DNA from: CAYMFD01 sp964389475
GTDB lineage: Bacteria > Bacteroidota > Bacteroidia > Chitinophagales > Saprospiraceae
Assembly (NCBI GenBank): GCA_964389475.1
Contig: CAYMFD010000057.1
Location: forward strand, 1 to 22,619
Length of the DNA: 22,619 nucleotides
Direction: 5' to 3'
Below are positions 1-7,874 of the stretch, in pieces. The position numbers and the translations under genes are program-made. A model generated the notes under the pieces. It ran no database searches and had not been told where the DNA came from. It worked only from the letters and a program-made list of their open reading frames with translations. Positions within the stretch are counted from its first letter, which is position 1; each line of letters starts with the position of its first letter.

Positions 1-79
1 CCGCCGACAAAATTTATCACACCGAAATAGTATGCAAGTAAGTGACGATCTCTATTATCATTAATAGAACTGCTTACGT

Positions 80-110
80 TTTGTTTATTGGTTAATGTGC
101 TGTACATTTA
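80..110 (+). promoter_or_regulatory. Candidate Bacteroidota promoter of the metallopeptidase operon
   Basis: A TTTG at 80-83 is followed after 19 nt by TACATTTA at 103-110. This fits the Bacteroidota housekeeping pattern TTTG-N19-TAnnTTTG except for the last base of the -7 box. Transcription would start near 115-118, giving a leader of about 20 nt before the ATG at 135. That supports the ATG at 135 as the genuine start of the gene. No Shine-Dalgarno sequence is visible, as is usual in this phylum. Confidence 0.45.
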
Positions 111-143
111 AAGTACTCATCTAAAATAGCTTTTATGAAAAGC

Positions 144-170
144 TTTACTTCTTTACTTCTTTACTTCTTT
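144..170 (+). repeat. Octanucleotide tandem repeat (TTTACTTC)x3.4 in the signal-peptide code
   Basis: Three perfect copies of TTTACTTC plus a partial TTT begin two codons after the ATG at 135. Eight is not a multiple of three, so each gain or loss of a unit changes frame. With three copies the ATG frame reads MKSFTSLLLYFFNSSC and then stops. With four copies it reads through a long hydrophobic segment ending SLPGLAIAS and enters the protease frame. One copy also gives an open frame. Between the in-frame TGA at 136-138 and the TTG at 196 there is no ATG, GTG or TTG in the protease frame. This is the classic form of a phase-variable simple-sequence repeat; a mis-assembled copy number is the alternative. 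Confidence 0.85.
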
Positions 171-195
171 AATAGTAGTTGTTAGTTTACCAGGA

Positions 196-2418
196 TTGGC
201 CATTGCTTCTATTGAGCCGTGTGAACAGTGGTTTGACGATAATGGATGGGCTGAGAATAATGCGCAACGTGTTGTAAATGACAACTACTTTTTGTTTGAT
301 ACGACGTTTTTGGTAGACCATCGTGAGCTTTTTGTTAATCAAGTTTATAGAGACAGTTTAGGTTTACCCCCAGAAATTACTTTTGAAGTTCAAAGGGAAA
401 TCTACGATCCTATTTCTAGTCTTACTTATGTTACTTATCAACAGTATGTCTGCGGGATTCCTGTTGAAGATGCAGAGCTCGTTGTAGGGCTGATTGATTG
501 TTTCGTAGCTAGCATTCACGGTAATGTAGTCCAAAACGTGGATCAGTTCTGTGACCTTTTGATTGAAATTGATTCGATCGGTACTTACAGCGATGAGGTT
601 ATCTCAGAGATAGGGACTGATAGTGTGAAGGGCTGGCAGAAGGTAGTTACTGCAGTCGATAAAATGAATATAGAAGGTATTTGCTACCGGAATTTAGTGC
701 CAGCAATTAGACTGCATCTTAATACCCAAGATATCATTGTTAGTGTGGATGGTAGTGTTTTGAATGTAGTAGATAATATTAGGGCTAAGCCCGCACCTAC
801 ATATTATGGGAACCTGGATGTATCAGGAGTTGCAGTAGGAGATGAATTGTGCACGTATTTTGGAGGTGCGGAGTTTTCATCTGATGAAAAAATAATGGTT
901 CGAGATGTTGAGAGATTCTACTTACAAGGTTGCGGGATTTTTTGTCCTGATGACCCATTTATGAGGTCTTTCACGAACGCTGCATTGGCGAATAATCTTC
1001 CGGGTCTAGAGCTAGTACAAAGAGATAGAGTATGTATAAGTTCACAGTCTACTTCATGGCCTCCTGACGATGTATTTAGTTTTTCGAAAAGGAGAACCTA
1101 TGGTGCATTTGCTCTTACTGAGGCGGTCTATGATTTTTATGCTAATAGATTTAGTTGGAATGGTCCTCGAAATGCCGGTAAGCCACTCAGAGTGTTGTCT
1201 GGTTATCCTAATGGGATGGCCGAGTCAAATCTTGGATTTGTAAACGTAGATGATGATCTACCCGATTTAGACCTGTATTTTATGCAGTTAGGTATGCGTG
1301 AGGATTATTATATGGGTACGGTCCCCCATGAGTATGTTCATTTAATCTTGATGGCAGGATTCGAATATGGATTAATAAAGGGAAATAAAGAAACTGATAT
1401 GCTGCATGAGGCAATTGCCGCGAGTATGGAAGCTGCCTTCATAAATGATTTTGGATGGTGGCCGTATGGTCAAGCTCCTCTTGTGAATTGGCTAACAAAC
1501 GTCAGTCAGTTAGATTTGTCAACTAATGGAGATGATTGCACCAATGGATCTTTATTCTTAACAGTCACCAAACTTATGGCTCAGGGTGGATCAAATGGAG
1601 GGGTGTCTGTGCCATCTATTGGTGTAGATGCTATGAGCCAGATTCTGTGGCACACTAGCGCCAACAAGTTGGTTGATGGAACTTCTGTCTCACAATTTGC
1701 AGATATGCTTATCATGTCTGCGATAGAGATATTTGGTGAGTGCAGCATACAAGTGGAGGCCACCGTCTTAGCTTTAAATTCAGTGGGTTTAGCAACTGCT
1801 TGGGGGTCTGCATATTTAACAGGTCCTGGTCCACTCTGTACTGAGTTAACCAACACACCAGGAAACTGGTCCCCACATATTAGGATTGATGCTAGACATA
1901 ATTATGGGTGTCCTGGAAAGGTCACAGAGTGGCGATTTCCATTCGGGTGGGTTAATTCAGGTAATATTCCAGATGCCACTTTCGGGGATTGGCCTAGGGC
2001 TCTAACCTTCGTTAGTTATCCAGCGAACACACCACCGCATTATCCTAAATCATATGTGGTAAGAGCAAAGGTCGATGGTAACTGGAAAAGTTTTACAATC
2101 AGATTTAAAGACTGCTATGGTCCCACCACTAATCCTGATCCTTGTGACGGGTCAGTTAGCACCAATTCGATTAATGCACTAGCTGCCAATGCAACCACGT
2201 TGATAACACTTTACCCCAATCCTGTTGTAAATATCCTCAACGTTTATAATATTTATGATGAGAGTATGTTGTATAGAATTGTATCGACACACGGAGAAGT
2301 CGTATCTAGTGGTGTAGTTGCAAGTAGGGGGCAGATAAATGTGTCTACCTTGAGCCCGGGACTATATATCTTTTATGACATGAGGCGAGAGGAAGCCTTC
2401 AAATTTATCAAGAATTGA
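196..2418 (+). CDS. T9SS-secreted thermolysin-like (M4/gluzincin) metallopeptidase, signal peptide out of frame
   Basis: This is a secreted zinc endopeptidase. Counting from the TTG at 196, residues about 75-115 (YQQYVCGIPVEDAELVV) resemble the FTP propeptide that inhibits M4 enzymes, followed by a PepSY-like stretch. HEYVH at 378-382 supplies the two zinc histidines and catalytic Glu; the downstream HEAIAA Glu (about 405) fits the third ligand, 27 residues after the first His against 24 in thermolysin. Residues 671-740 (TLYPNPV...FKFIKN) are a type A T9SS sorting domain. The real start is probably the ATG at 135: codons 139-195 encode a good signal peptide but are one base out of phase with that ATG because of the octamer repeat. 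The next gene overlaps the stop codon. Exact M4 subfamily is uncertain; peptidase and T9SS calls are strong. Confidence 0.82.
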   Translation: MAIASIEPCEQWFDDNGWAENNAQRVVNDNYFLFDTTFLVDHRELFVNQVYRDSLGLPPEITFEVQREIYDPISSLTYVTYQQYVCGIPVEDAELVVGLIDCFVASIHGNVVQNVDQFCDLLIEIDSIGTYSDEVISEIGTDSVKGWQKVVTAVDKMNIEGICYRNLVPAIRLHLNTQDIIVSVDGSVLNVVDNIRAKPAPTYYGNLDVSGVAVGDELCTYFGGAEFSSDEKIMVRDVERFYLQGCGIFCPDDPFMRSFTNAALANNLPGLELVQRDRVCISSQSTSWPPDDVFSFSKRRTYGAFALTEAVYDFYANRFSWNGPRNAGKPLRVLSGYPNGMAESNLGFVNVDDDLPDLDLYFMQLGMREDYYMGTVPHEYVHLILMAGFEYGLIKGNKETDMLHEAIAASMEAAFINDFGWWPYGQAPLVNWLTNVSQLDLSTNGDDCTNGSLFLTVTKLMAQGGSNGGVSVPSIGVDAMSQILWHTSANKLVDGTSVSQFADMLIMSAIEIFGECSIQVEATVLALNSVGLATAWGSAYLTGPGPLCTELTNTPGNWSPHIRIDARHNYGCPGKVTEWRFPFGWVNSGNIPDATFGDWPRALTFVSYPANTPPHYPKSYVVRAKVDGNWKSFTIRFKDCYGPTTNPDPCDGSVSTNSINALAANATTLITLYPNPVVNILNVYNIYDESMLYRIVSTHGEVVSSGVVASRGQINVSTLSPGLYIFYDMRREEAFKFIKN

Positions 2419-3050
2419 TGCTGAGATTGCTTGTAGATCGCTTACTTATTAGCTGTTTACTAGTCTTACTGCTAGTGGGGTGCAGAATAACTGTGTTGGC
2501 TCAGGAGGACAAGAATTGTGAGCGGGTATCTAATCTGCGACCACTCAGGGTCACTGTCAGCACGTTTATTAATCCACGCATAGTGCCTGATGTAGGGGTG
2601 CCAAGGGAGTTTTTTACCGAACGACAATTTGGTTATCCTGTCAATCTTAATGTAGATGTCGATGTTGCAGATAGATTTACCGTTTCTGTATTTAGGTATA
2701 GTCGGGACTTTGCTACAACTGTCAGTAGGCGTCTGACCAAGTGTATCGTCGGTCATGTCGTAAAGATAAGTGGACTGGCCTTAGGTAAGCGCCTACAGAT
2801 ACTACCTAAGCTGAGCTTACACCCGTCTATCGCTATTACGCATACACAGGATATACTGTCATTTGTGATGCCGTTTACCTGTCCCCGACCAGTTATAGGA
2901 GGTACATCTCTAGGGGTCGCTGGTCGGGCAGAGTTACGATGGGATGTCATGCATGGCATCAATATATCGGCCGTCACTTTTTACAATAATGCTGTCAACA
3001 ATAATATTCGTCATTTTGGCATCAGCCCAGCAATATCCATATCGTTTTGA
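2418..3050 (+). CDS. Exported beta-rich envelope protein, possible lipoprotein or small barrel
   Basis: About 210 residues. The ATG at 2418 shares its A with the TGA of the metallopeptidase (TGATG), so translation is likely coupled. The N-terminus has positive charges, a leucine-rich core and LVGC with Cys near residue 22, a plausible lipobox; cleavage at the following VLA-Q by signal peptidase I is the alternative. The rest alternates short hydrophobic and polar strands and ends in ISISF, an aromatic terminus typical of Bam-inserted barrels. I do not recognise a named family. Position between a secreted protease and another barrel suggests an envelope role linked to the protease; that is inference. 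Confidence 0.6.
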   Translation: MLRLLVDRLLISCLLVLLLVGCRITVLAQEDKNCERVSNLRPLRVTVSTFINPRIVPDVGVPREFFTERQFGYPVNLNVDVDVADRFTVSVFRYSRDFATTVSRRLTKCIVGHVVKISGLALGKRLQILPKLSLHPSIAITHTQDILSFVMPFTCPRPVIGGTSLGVAGRAELRWDVMHGINISAVTFYNNAVNNNIRHFGISPAISISF

Positions 3051-3694
3051 GATACTTAATCATGGTCTGCTGTCTGATGTCCACTTGCTCCTACTTATCT
3101 GGGCAAGATCCTATCCAGCATTCTGTATTTACAGGATACTCTGGTTTTTGGTGGGCTAATAATATATCGCCTTTTAGGTACGCTAGTGAGTTAAAACCAC
3201 AATTACCAGATGTATCCGCACGTGGGTCTGGCTTTGGCTTTAACCCCGCCTGGATCATACCCAAGTTTAATCTCGGATACCGCCGCAAGCAGGGTAGATC
3301 GATGATAGAGATTCTCTATCTCTATAAGGATGGTGGCACTAAAGTCAGTGTAGCTGGCCCAATGAGGCGACTAGAGCTCAATGTGGGGTACAACTTCTTA
3401 GATTCTGATAAGCGTGTAAGCGTCTATGGGGTCGCTGGTGCTACCTACTTTATGCAAGCCGTTAGGGCTTCAGATGACGCTTTTGACCGAGGTTATGCCA
3501 TCAACCTAGGGCTAGAGATGAATTATGATATCACACCCTCCATTTATGCAGTAGCTTCTATGGTCTACAGTGAGTCACTAGGTAATGACTACCGGACAAT
3601 TCGCCATCTAGTAGGTGTGGGGTATCGGTGGCCGCGAGCTACTTCACATTATACCGATGTGTCGGGTCGCTTGCTAGCACGATGTTGTCATTAG
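3047..3694 (+). CDS. Outer-membrane beta-barrel-like protein with extended C-terminus
   Basis: The reading frame opens with TTG at 3047 inside the stop of the preceding gene (TTGA). Starting there gives a basic residue and hydrophobic leader (MRYLIMVCCL...YLSGQ); the ATG at 3062 would remove the only charge, so TTG is preferred. The body alternates amphipathic strands and tight turns (LELNVGYNF, SVYGVAGATYF, INLGLEMNY, LVGVGYRW), as in 8-strand OmpA/OmpW-like barrels. A natural barrel end would be at YRW, but the frame continues for about 20 more residues ending RLLARCCH. That tail lies antisense to the last codons of the ABC ATPase gene. It is the third gene of the metallopeptidase operon. 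Function unknown. Confidence 0.65.
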   Translation: MRYLIMVCCLMSTCSYLSGQDPIQHSVFTGYSGFWWANNISPFRYASELKPQLPDVSARGSGFGFNPAWIIPKFNLGYRRKQGRSMIEILYLYKDGGTKVSVAGPMRRLELNVGYNFLDSDKRVSVYGVAGATYFMQAVRASDDAFDRGYAINLGLEMNYDITPSIYAVASMVYSESLGNDYRTIRHLVGVGYRWPRATSHYTDVSGRLLARCCH

Positions 3695-4370
3695 CCTCGT
3701 CTGACTCGACCTCACCATCACGTAGACGGACGATGCGGTGGGCATGCTCGGCGATATCAGGCTCGTGGGTGACGATGATGATGGTATTGCCTGCCTTGTG
3801 GATCTCCTCGAAGATCGACATAATCTCGATGGATGTCTTAGTATCTAGGTTACCTGTGGGCTCATCAGCCAGGATGATGGCTGGTCTATTGACTAATGCC
3901 CTGGCTATGGCGACACGCTGTCTCTGACCACCGGAGAGTTCGTTGGGCTTGTGAGTAAGGCGGTCTCCTAAGCCCACGGATTCTAATACCTCAGCAGCTC
4001 GCTCTAGGCGTAGGCGCTTGCTCATGCCAGAGTAGACGAGTGGTAGGGCGACATTCTCGAGGGTAGACATCCTGGGTAGTAAGTTAAAGGTCTGAAATAC
4101 AAACCCTATCTGGCTGTTACGTACCTCCGCTAGCTCACCATCTTCCATCTGTGACACGTCTAGACCGTTAAGCTCATAGTACCCTTGGGTCGGTGTATCG
4201 AGACAGCCTAGCAGGTTCATCAATGTCGACTTGCCAGAACCAGATGGCCCCATCAGCGCTATGTACTCATTGGTTTCGATCTGCAGGCTGACGCCACGCA
4301 AAGCACGTACCTCCTCTGCCCCCATCATGTAGATCTTGTGGAGATCTCTTATGTCTATCAGTTTGCTCAT
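3639..4370 (-). CDS. ABC transporter ATP-binding protein, LolD/MacB type
   Basis: A 243-residue ATPase that would power a MacB- or LolE-like permease in the inner membrane. All nucleotide-binding motifs are intact: Walker A GPSGSGKS (41-48), Q-loop VFQTFN (91-96), signature LSGGQRQR (145-152), Walker B IILADEPTGNLD (165-176) and H-loop VTHE (200-203). The start is the ATG at 4370 (MSKLIDIRDLHKIY); the frame continues upstream to 4436 but that part does not resemble the family. No permease gene is adjacent, so it is an orphan half here. The 3' end runs 56 bp into the end of the convergent barrel gene, and the last 18 or so residues after RLRDGEVESDE are a non-family tail. LolD versus MacB-type cannot be settled without the partner. 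Confidence 0.92.
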   Translation of the reverse strand: MSKLIDIRDLHKIYMMGAEEVRALRGVSLQIETNEYIALMGPSGSGKSTLMNLLGCLDTPTQGYYELNGLDVSQMEDGELAEVRNSQIGFVFQTFNLLPRMSTLENVALPLVYSGMSKRLRLERAAEVLESVGLGDRLTHKPNELSGGQRQRVAIARALVNRPAIILADEPTGNLDTKTSIEIMSIFEEIHKAGNTIIIVTHEPDIAEHAHRIVRLRDGEVESDEANDNIVLASDPTHRYNVK

Positions 4371-4771
4371 GCTGTACTTGTTGCTACTAAGGTAGCACCA
4401 GTATCGAGGATCCCCAGCGGATATTCGATGAAGCACCTGTAAATGTGGACTAGGTGCTTCGGGGTGGTATAGCCCTAAGACTTGATAAGTGACGCTTTAG
4501 TCGAGGCGTTAGTAGTTTAGTTAGGTAGATAATGTTTATATGTACCTGTCTGTAATCGAAGATATTGTAGGGGGTGCTGTGTATGACTGAGATGAGTGAT
4601 AGCCGGATTATAAGGTCTTGAGAGTGTAGGTAATACTCATAGGGTATGTTGACCAGAAGTTTTGTTAGGCTGGCGTTCTATGATTTTTTGTCACTGATAT
4701 CTGTGTGTCTACAAAATCATTTTTCTACTTTACGATGATTAAATGGCAACCTACACGAGATTACCACGATT
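4371..4771. other. Divergent intergenic region with two hairpins, no gene
   Basis: About 400 bp between divergent genes. On the ABC side it holds a 5-bp hairpin (GCTAC 4383-4387 / GTAGC 4392-4396) and a strong inverted repeat with perfect 9-bp arms, GAAGCACCT 4430-4438 and AGGTGCTTC 4452-4460, loop 13 nt. Next to the transporter there are AT-rich arms ATGATTTT 4680-4687 and AAAATCAT 4713-4720. I see no open frame with coding character. The 9-bp hairpin could lie in the 5' leader of the ABC mRNA or be an operator. No full TAnnTTTG promoter was found in front of the transporter. Confidence 0.55.
4430..4460. repeat. 9-bp perfect inverted repeat (hairpin)
   Basis: GAAGCACCT at 4430-4438 pairs perfectly with AGGTGCTTC at 4452-4460 across a 13-nt loop, with one further G-T pair possible. 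It lies about 60 bp upstream of the ABC ATPase start. No T-run follows on either strand, so a simple intrinsic terminator is unlikely; a leader structure or operator is more plausible. Confidence 0.55.
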
Positions 4772-5958
4772 ATGAAAAAGCCCAAGTTACCCTTTGCTGA
4801 CATCTGGAATATGTCCTTTGGATTTCTAGGTATCCAGTTTGGCTTTGCCTTGCAGAATGCCAATGCTAGTAGAATACTTCAGAATCTAGGTGCAGACGTA
4901 CATCAGCTGAGTTGGTTTTGGTTAGTAGCACCGCTTACGGGTATGATCGTACAGCCGATTATAGGCCATTATAGCGACAATACGTGGACCAGGATGGGAC
5001 GCCGTAAGCCTTACTTTCTAGCCGGTGCCCTGATCGCCTCGATGGGTATGTGCCTGATGCCCAATGCCGCCATGTTTACCGCCTTTGCGCCGGCGCTGTT
5101 GGTAGGTGCGGGTATGTTGATGTTGATGGATGCCAGCTTTAACGTAGCGATGGAGCCATTCAGAGCCCTCGTTGCAGACAAGTTGCCGACGGACCAGCGG
5201 ACCCTCGGCTTTAGCATCCAGACAGTACTCATTGGGATCGGTGCTGTGATGGGATCGGTATTACCATATGTCTTGACCAATTGGTTTGATGTAGAATCTA
5301 CTGCCGCAGAGGGACAGGTGCCCAAGACGGTCATCTACTCGTTTTTCATAGGGGCCTCGGTGCTATTAGCGGCTATACTGGTAACTGTATTTACAACCAA
5401 GGAGTATCCTCCAGAAGAGATGCAGCGTTTTGATGATGAGGAGGTAGAGGCTTCTGGTGATGTTGTCATTGAGACGTTGGCCAAACGTCCTTTCTTGCAA
5501 GCCCTCGCAGAAGATCTGCGCCTCATGCCTAGCACGATGAAGCAACTCGGTGTGGTACAGTTCTGCTCTTGGTTTGCTCTGTTCGGGATGTGGGTTTTTG
5601 CTACGCCTGCCATAGCTCAGCATGTCTATGGTCTCGCAGCTACGGACACCGCCTCTACACAGTATAATGAGGCTGGTAACTGGGTGGGCATTCTCTTTGG
5701 TATTTACAATGGCGTATCGGCTATCTATGCCTTTCTATTGCCTACAATCGCTGCCAAGCTCGGTCGTAAGCGTACGCATGCCTTATCGCTGATAGCAGGT
5801 GGGGTAGGTTTGATTTCGATTTACTTTTTCAAGGATCCCTCCTTACTATGGATCCCTATGATAGGTATAGGTTTTGCTTGGGCTAGTATACTAGCCATGC
5901 CTTATGCCATTCTTGCGGGCTCTATCCCGGCTAAGAAGATGGGCATCTACATGGGGCT
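4772..5958 (+). CDS. MFS sugar transporter, SLC45/sucrose-maltose type (3' truncated by gap)
   Basis: An inner-membrane major facilitator, likely a proton-coupled di- or oligosaccharide importer. Visible are 395 residues with about 10 hydrophobic segments, starting MKKPKLPFADIWNMSFGFLGIQFGFALQ. The loop 2-3 signature GHYSDNTWTRMGRRKPYF resembles the SUT/SLC45 motif, and a charged central loop (EEYPPEEMQRFDDEE region) separates the two six-helix halves. The C-terminal helices are lost in the N run. The apparent in-frame continuation after the gap is antisense to the next gene and is not part of this protein. Substrate is inferred from family only; no glycosidase neighbour is present to support it. 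Confidence 0.85.
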
Positions 5959-6058
5959 NNNNNNNNNNNNNNNNNNNNNNNNNNNNNNNNNNNNNNNNNN
6001 NNNNNNNNNNNNNNNNNNNNNNNNNNNNNNNNNNNNNNNNNNNNNNNNNNNNNNNNNN
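5959..6058. other. Assembly gap 1 (100 N)
   Basis: Exactly 100 N, the usual placeholder for a join of unknown length. It removes the 3' end of the transporter and, from the other strand, the 3' end of the GGxGxGY-repeat gene. At least the last helices of the transporter and any T9SS tail of the repeat protein must lie in the missing DNA, so the true gap is very likely much longer than 100 bp. Confidence 0.95.
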
Positions 6059-6498
6059 GGCCAATTGGGTACACCATCAGGTATAATGACAGGACGAAAA
6101 ATACCCGGTATGAGATTGTAGTTCCAGTTGCCACGTACCGTCCAACTAGTACCCACTGCGCCAGTCCATATAAAGGGCACCCTGTCGAAGATAGACGCAT
6201 ATCCGTCACCATTCCCACCTTTGAAGTAGTCTGTATTGACCTCAGTCTTGTCGTCGCTGCTGTATCCTGTGCCCAGTCCTCCGTCGTAAATGTCGAGAGC
6301 AGCTGATGCAACATCGTCACTAGAGTATCCCGTACCACTACCACCGAGGAAGTAGTCGTCCTTGGTAGTTATGACATCAATAGATCCATACCCGCTACCA
6401 TTGCCACCTCGATAGATAGCATTGGGCTGCGCAGATAAGGTAGTGATGCTTAAGATGGATAGTAGCACACCTGTGTATAGTAGTATCTTGACTATCAT
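6059..6498 (-). CDS. Secreted protein with four 21-residue-period GGxGxGY repeats (3' truncated by gap)
   Basis: Only the first 146 residues are present. A signal peptide (MIVKILLYTGVLLSILS...LSAQ) is followed by four copies of a YxGGxGxGYxS motif whose first Gly falls at residues 31, 52, 73 and 94, an exact 21-residue spacing. The codons of the copies differ, so the repeat is kept at protein level. Then comes a segment FIWTGAVGTSWTVRGNWN, a pattern I associate with large Bacteroidota surface proteins; these commonly end in a T9SS domain, which would lie in the gap. The ATG at 6498 overlaps the stop of the SUMF1-like gene by 4 bp (ATGA), so the two are translationally coupled. Function unknown; an adhesin or surface-layer role is a guess. 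Confidence 0.7.
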
Positions 6499-7874
6499 AT
6501 TGATCTTACGCCTCTGCCACCACCAAATGAATATAACTGATACAGATGCGATATGCCAAAAGTAAATTTGGAGTGGGCATCCGTTTGAGATATCCAGTCA
6601 GCATTGGTGGCCGTTCCATTTATGTTTAATATACCATCACCGTGAGTTCCTTCATACGGGTTTCCAGCAGCAGGGCCTATGTAGAGGTCAGAGGGGTGGT
6701 TGCCGATATCAATGATACCATAAAATGATGCACCAGATAGCTCTCTAGTTGCGCTTGTGCTCGGCGCATTAGCACCTACTCTGATTTGAAAAGCATGGTG
6801 GATGCCTCCATCTGTATTCGAGTTGGTATACTTTTCAGAATCTGTGCCCACATTTATCACTGTGCCAGCTGAAGATCGATTGGGGGTTCCCCAACTGAAC
6901 TCATTTGCGACGGGGTAGGCTGGTCCTCTTGATGCCTTTTCGATTTCTAAGAATGAATATGGTCGGAGTCCGCTCCAATCGAGATATGCCATCCAGTGGT
7001 CATTGGATAGAGTCGCACATGCTCTTCCCTGACCGTCATCGCTGTCTCCTGCGATGCCATTTCCATTAGCATCTACAAAGAACTCTACTTTTCCTGTGCC
7101 AATGTTGGCTGGGCATCGTACCGCATTTCTGTTTTGTTGTATTGGCGCATTGGCCATTACATATATGTTAGTAGGATGTGTGCCGGCAATATTGGCATTT
7201 ACTCTTTCCTCTTGTTGAGCTCTTGTCATCGTGTTGAGAAAGTCGACGTACTGTTGTTGTGTGATCACATACTTCATGCTATAGAAGGCATTATAACCGG
7301 TAGGATAGGCAGCCGGTATATCATAGCAGGCACCTCCCACAGTGCCGATGTTGTTGCTGCCGTTACCACAAACAATGGCTCCATCACTAGTGATCGGCAT
7401 GGGCAAGTTGACGTCGCTGCCCTGATGCACGCGAGCTGTAGAGGCACCATCACCTGCATAGAATTGACCTTGAGGAACGTATACCATCTCTGTACCCATC
7501 ACCTTATAGTCTTGGTAGACGCCTAAAGGATTATCGATTACGAGCTGTACCTGAGAGGTCGCCGTCCCGATTCCATTTGAAGCTCGTCTTATGAATACAC
7601 CTACCTTGTCTGTCGATACGATAGATTGGTACCCTTGATCAACCTGGGCTGCCGCCACATTGGCGTGCTCCCAGTTAGGGCCGCCATTAGGTAGTTGTTT
7701 GACAAATACCCACACTGCATCATGATAGGTCAAGCCATTGCGCCAGCTATTATCCCATGTCACTTGGAATGTCAGGGTGCTGCCATTGGTGCTTAACTGG
7801 GTGATTTGGAGGTTATTCGCTGATAACTGGCAACAGAATAGTAGCGATAGAAGGACAGTCAGTAGTTTAGTCAT
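6495..7874 (-). CDS. Exported SUMF1/formylglycine-generating-enzyme-like domain protein
   Basis: A 459-residue secreted protein. I start it at the ATG at 7874 (MTKLLTVLLSLLFCCQLSANN), which gives a clean signal peptide; 14 further codons upstream are open but spoil it. Residues about 20-115 form an N-terminal module (TWDNSWRNG...DAVWVFVK) common before SUMF1 domains in this phylum. From about residue 125 (EMVYVPQGQFYAGD) to the C-terminal GGGRGVRSI it follows the SUMF1/PvdO fold. The inserts are long and I cannot place the paired active-site Cys of true FGE, so it is more likely a structural or binding protein than a sulfatase-activating enzyme. It is the first gene of a coupled pair with the GGxGxGY-repeat protein. 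Confidence 0.78.
   Translation of the reverse strand: MTKLLTVLLSLLFCCQLSANNLQITQLSTNGSTLTFQVTWDNSWRNGLTYHDAVWVFVKQLPNGGPNWEHANVAAAQVDQGYQSIVSTDKVGVFIRRASNGIGTATSQVQLVIDNPLGVYQDYKVMGTEMVYVPQGQFYAGDGASTARVHQGSDVNLPMPITSDGAIVCGNGSNNIGTVGGACYDIPAAYPTGYNAFYSMKYVITQQQYVDFLNTMTRAQQEERVNANIAGTHPTNIYVMANAPIQQNRNAVRCPANIGTGKVEFFVDANGNGIAGDSDDGQGRACATLSNDHWMAYLDWSGLRPYSFLEIEKASRGPAYPVANEFSWGTPNRSSAGTVINVGTDSEKYTNSNTDGGIHHAFQIRVGANAPSTSATRELSGASFYGIIDIGNHPSDLYIGPAAGNPYEGTHGDGILNINGTATNADWISQTDAHSKFTFGISHLYQLYSFGGGRGVRSI

Noticed and set aside
196..198. TTG at 196 as the true start of the metallopeptidase
   Set aside because: It would cut off a well-formed signal peptide encoded just upstream in the same frame; a T9SS substrate needs Sec export. 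The ATG at 135 with a different repeat number explains the sequence better.
4772..6121. 449-residue transporter reading through gap 1
   Set aside because: The last 20 residues after the N run are antisense to the GGxGxGY-repeat gene and have no membrane character.
6495..6700. Diversity-generating retroelement variable region at the SUMF1-like C-terminus
   Set aside because: The domain type fits known DGR targets, but there is no run of AAC/AAT codons at the 3' end, no template repeat and no reverse transcriptase in the window.
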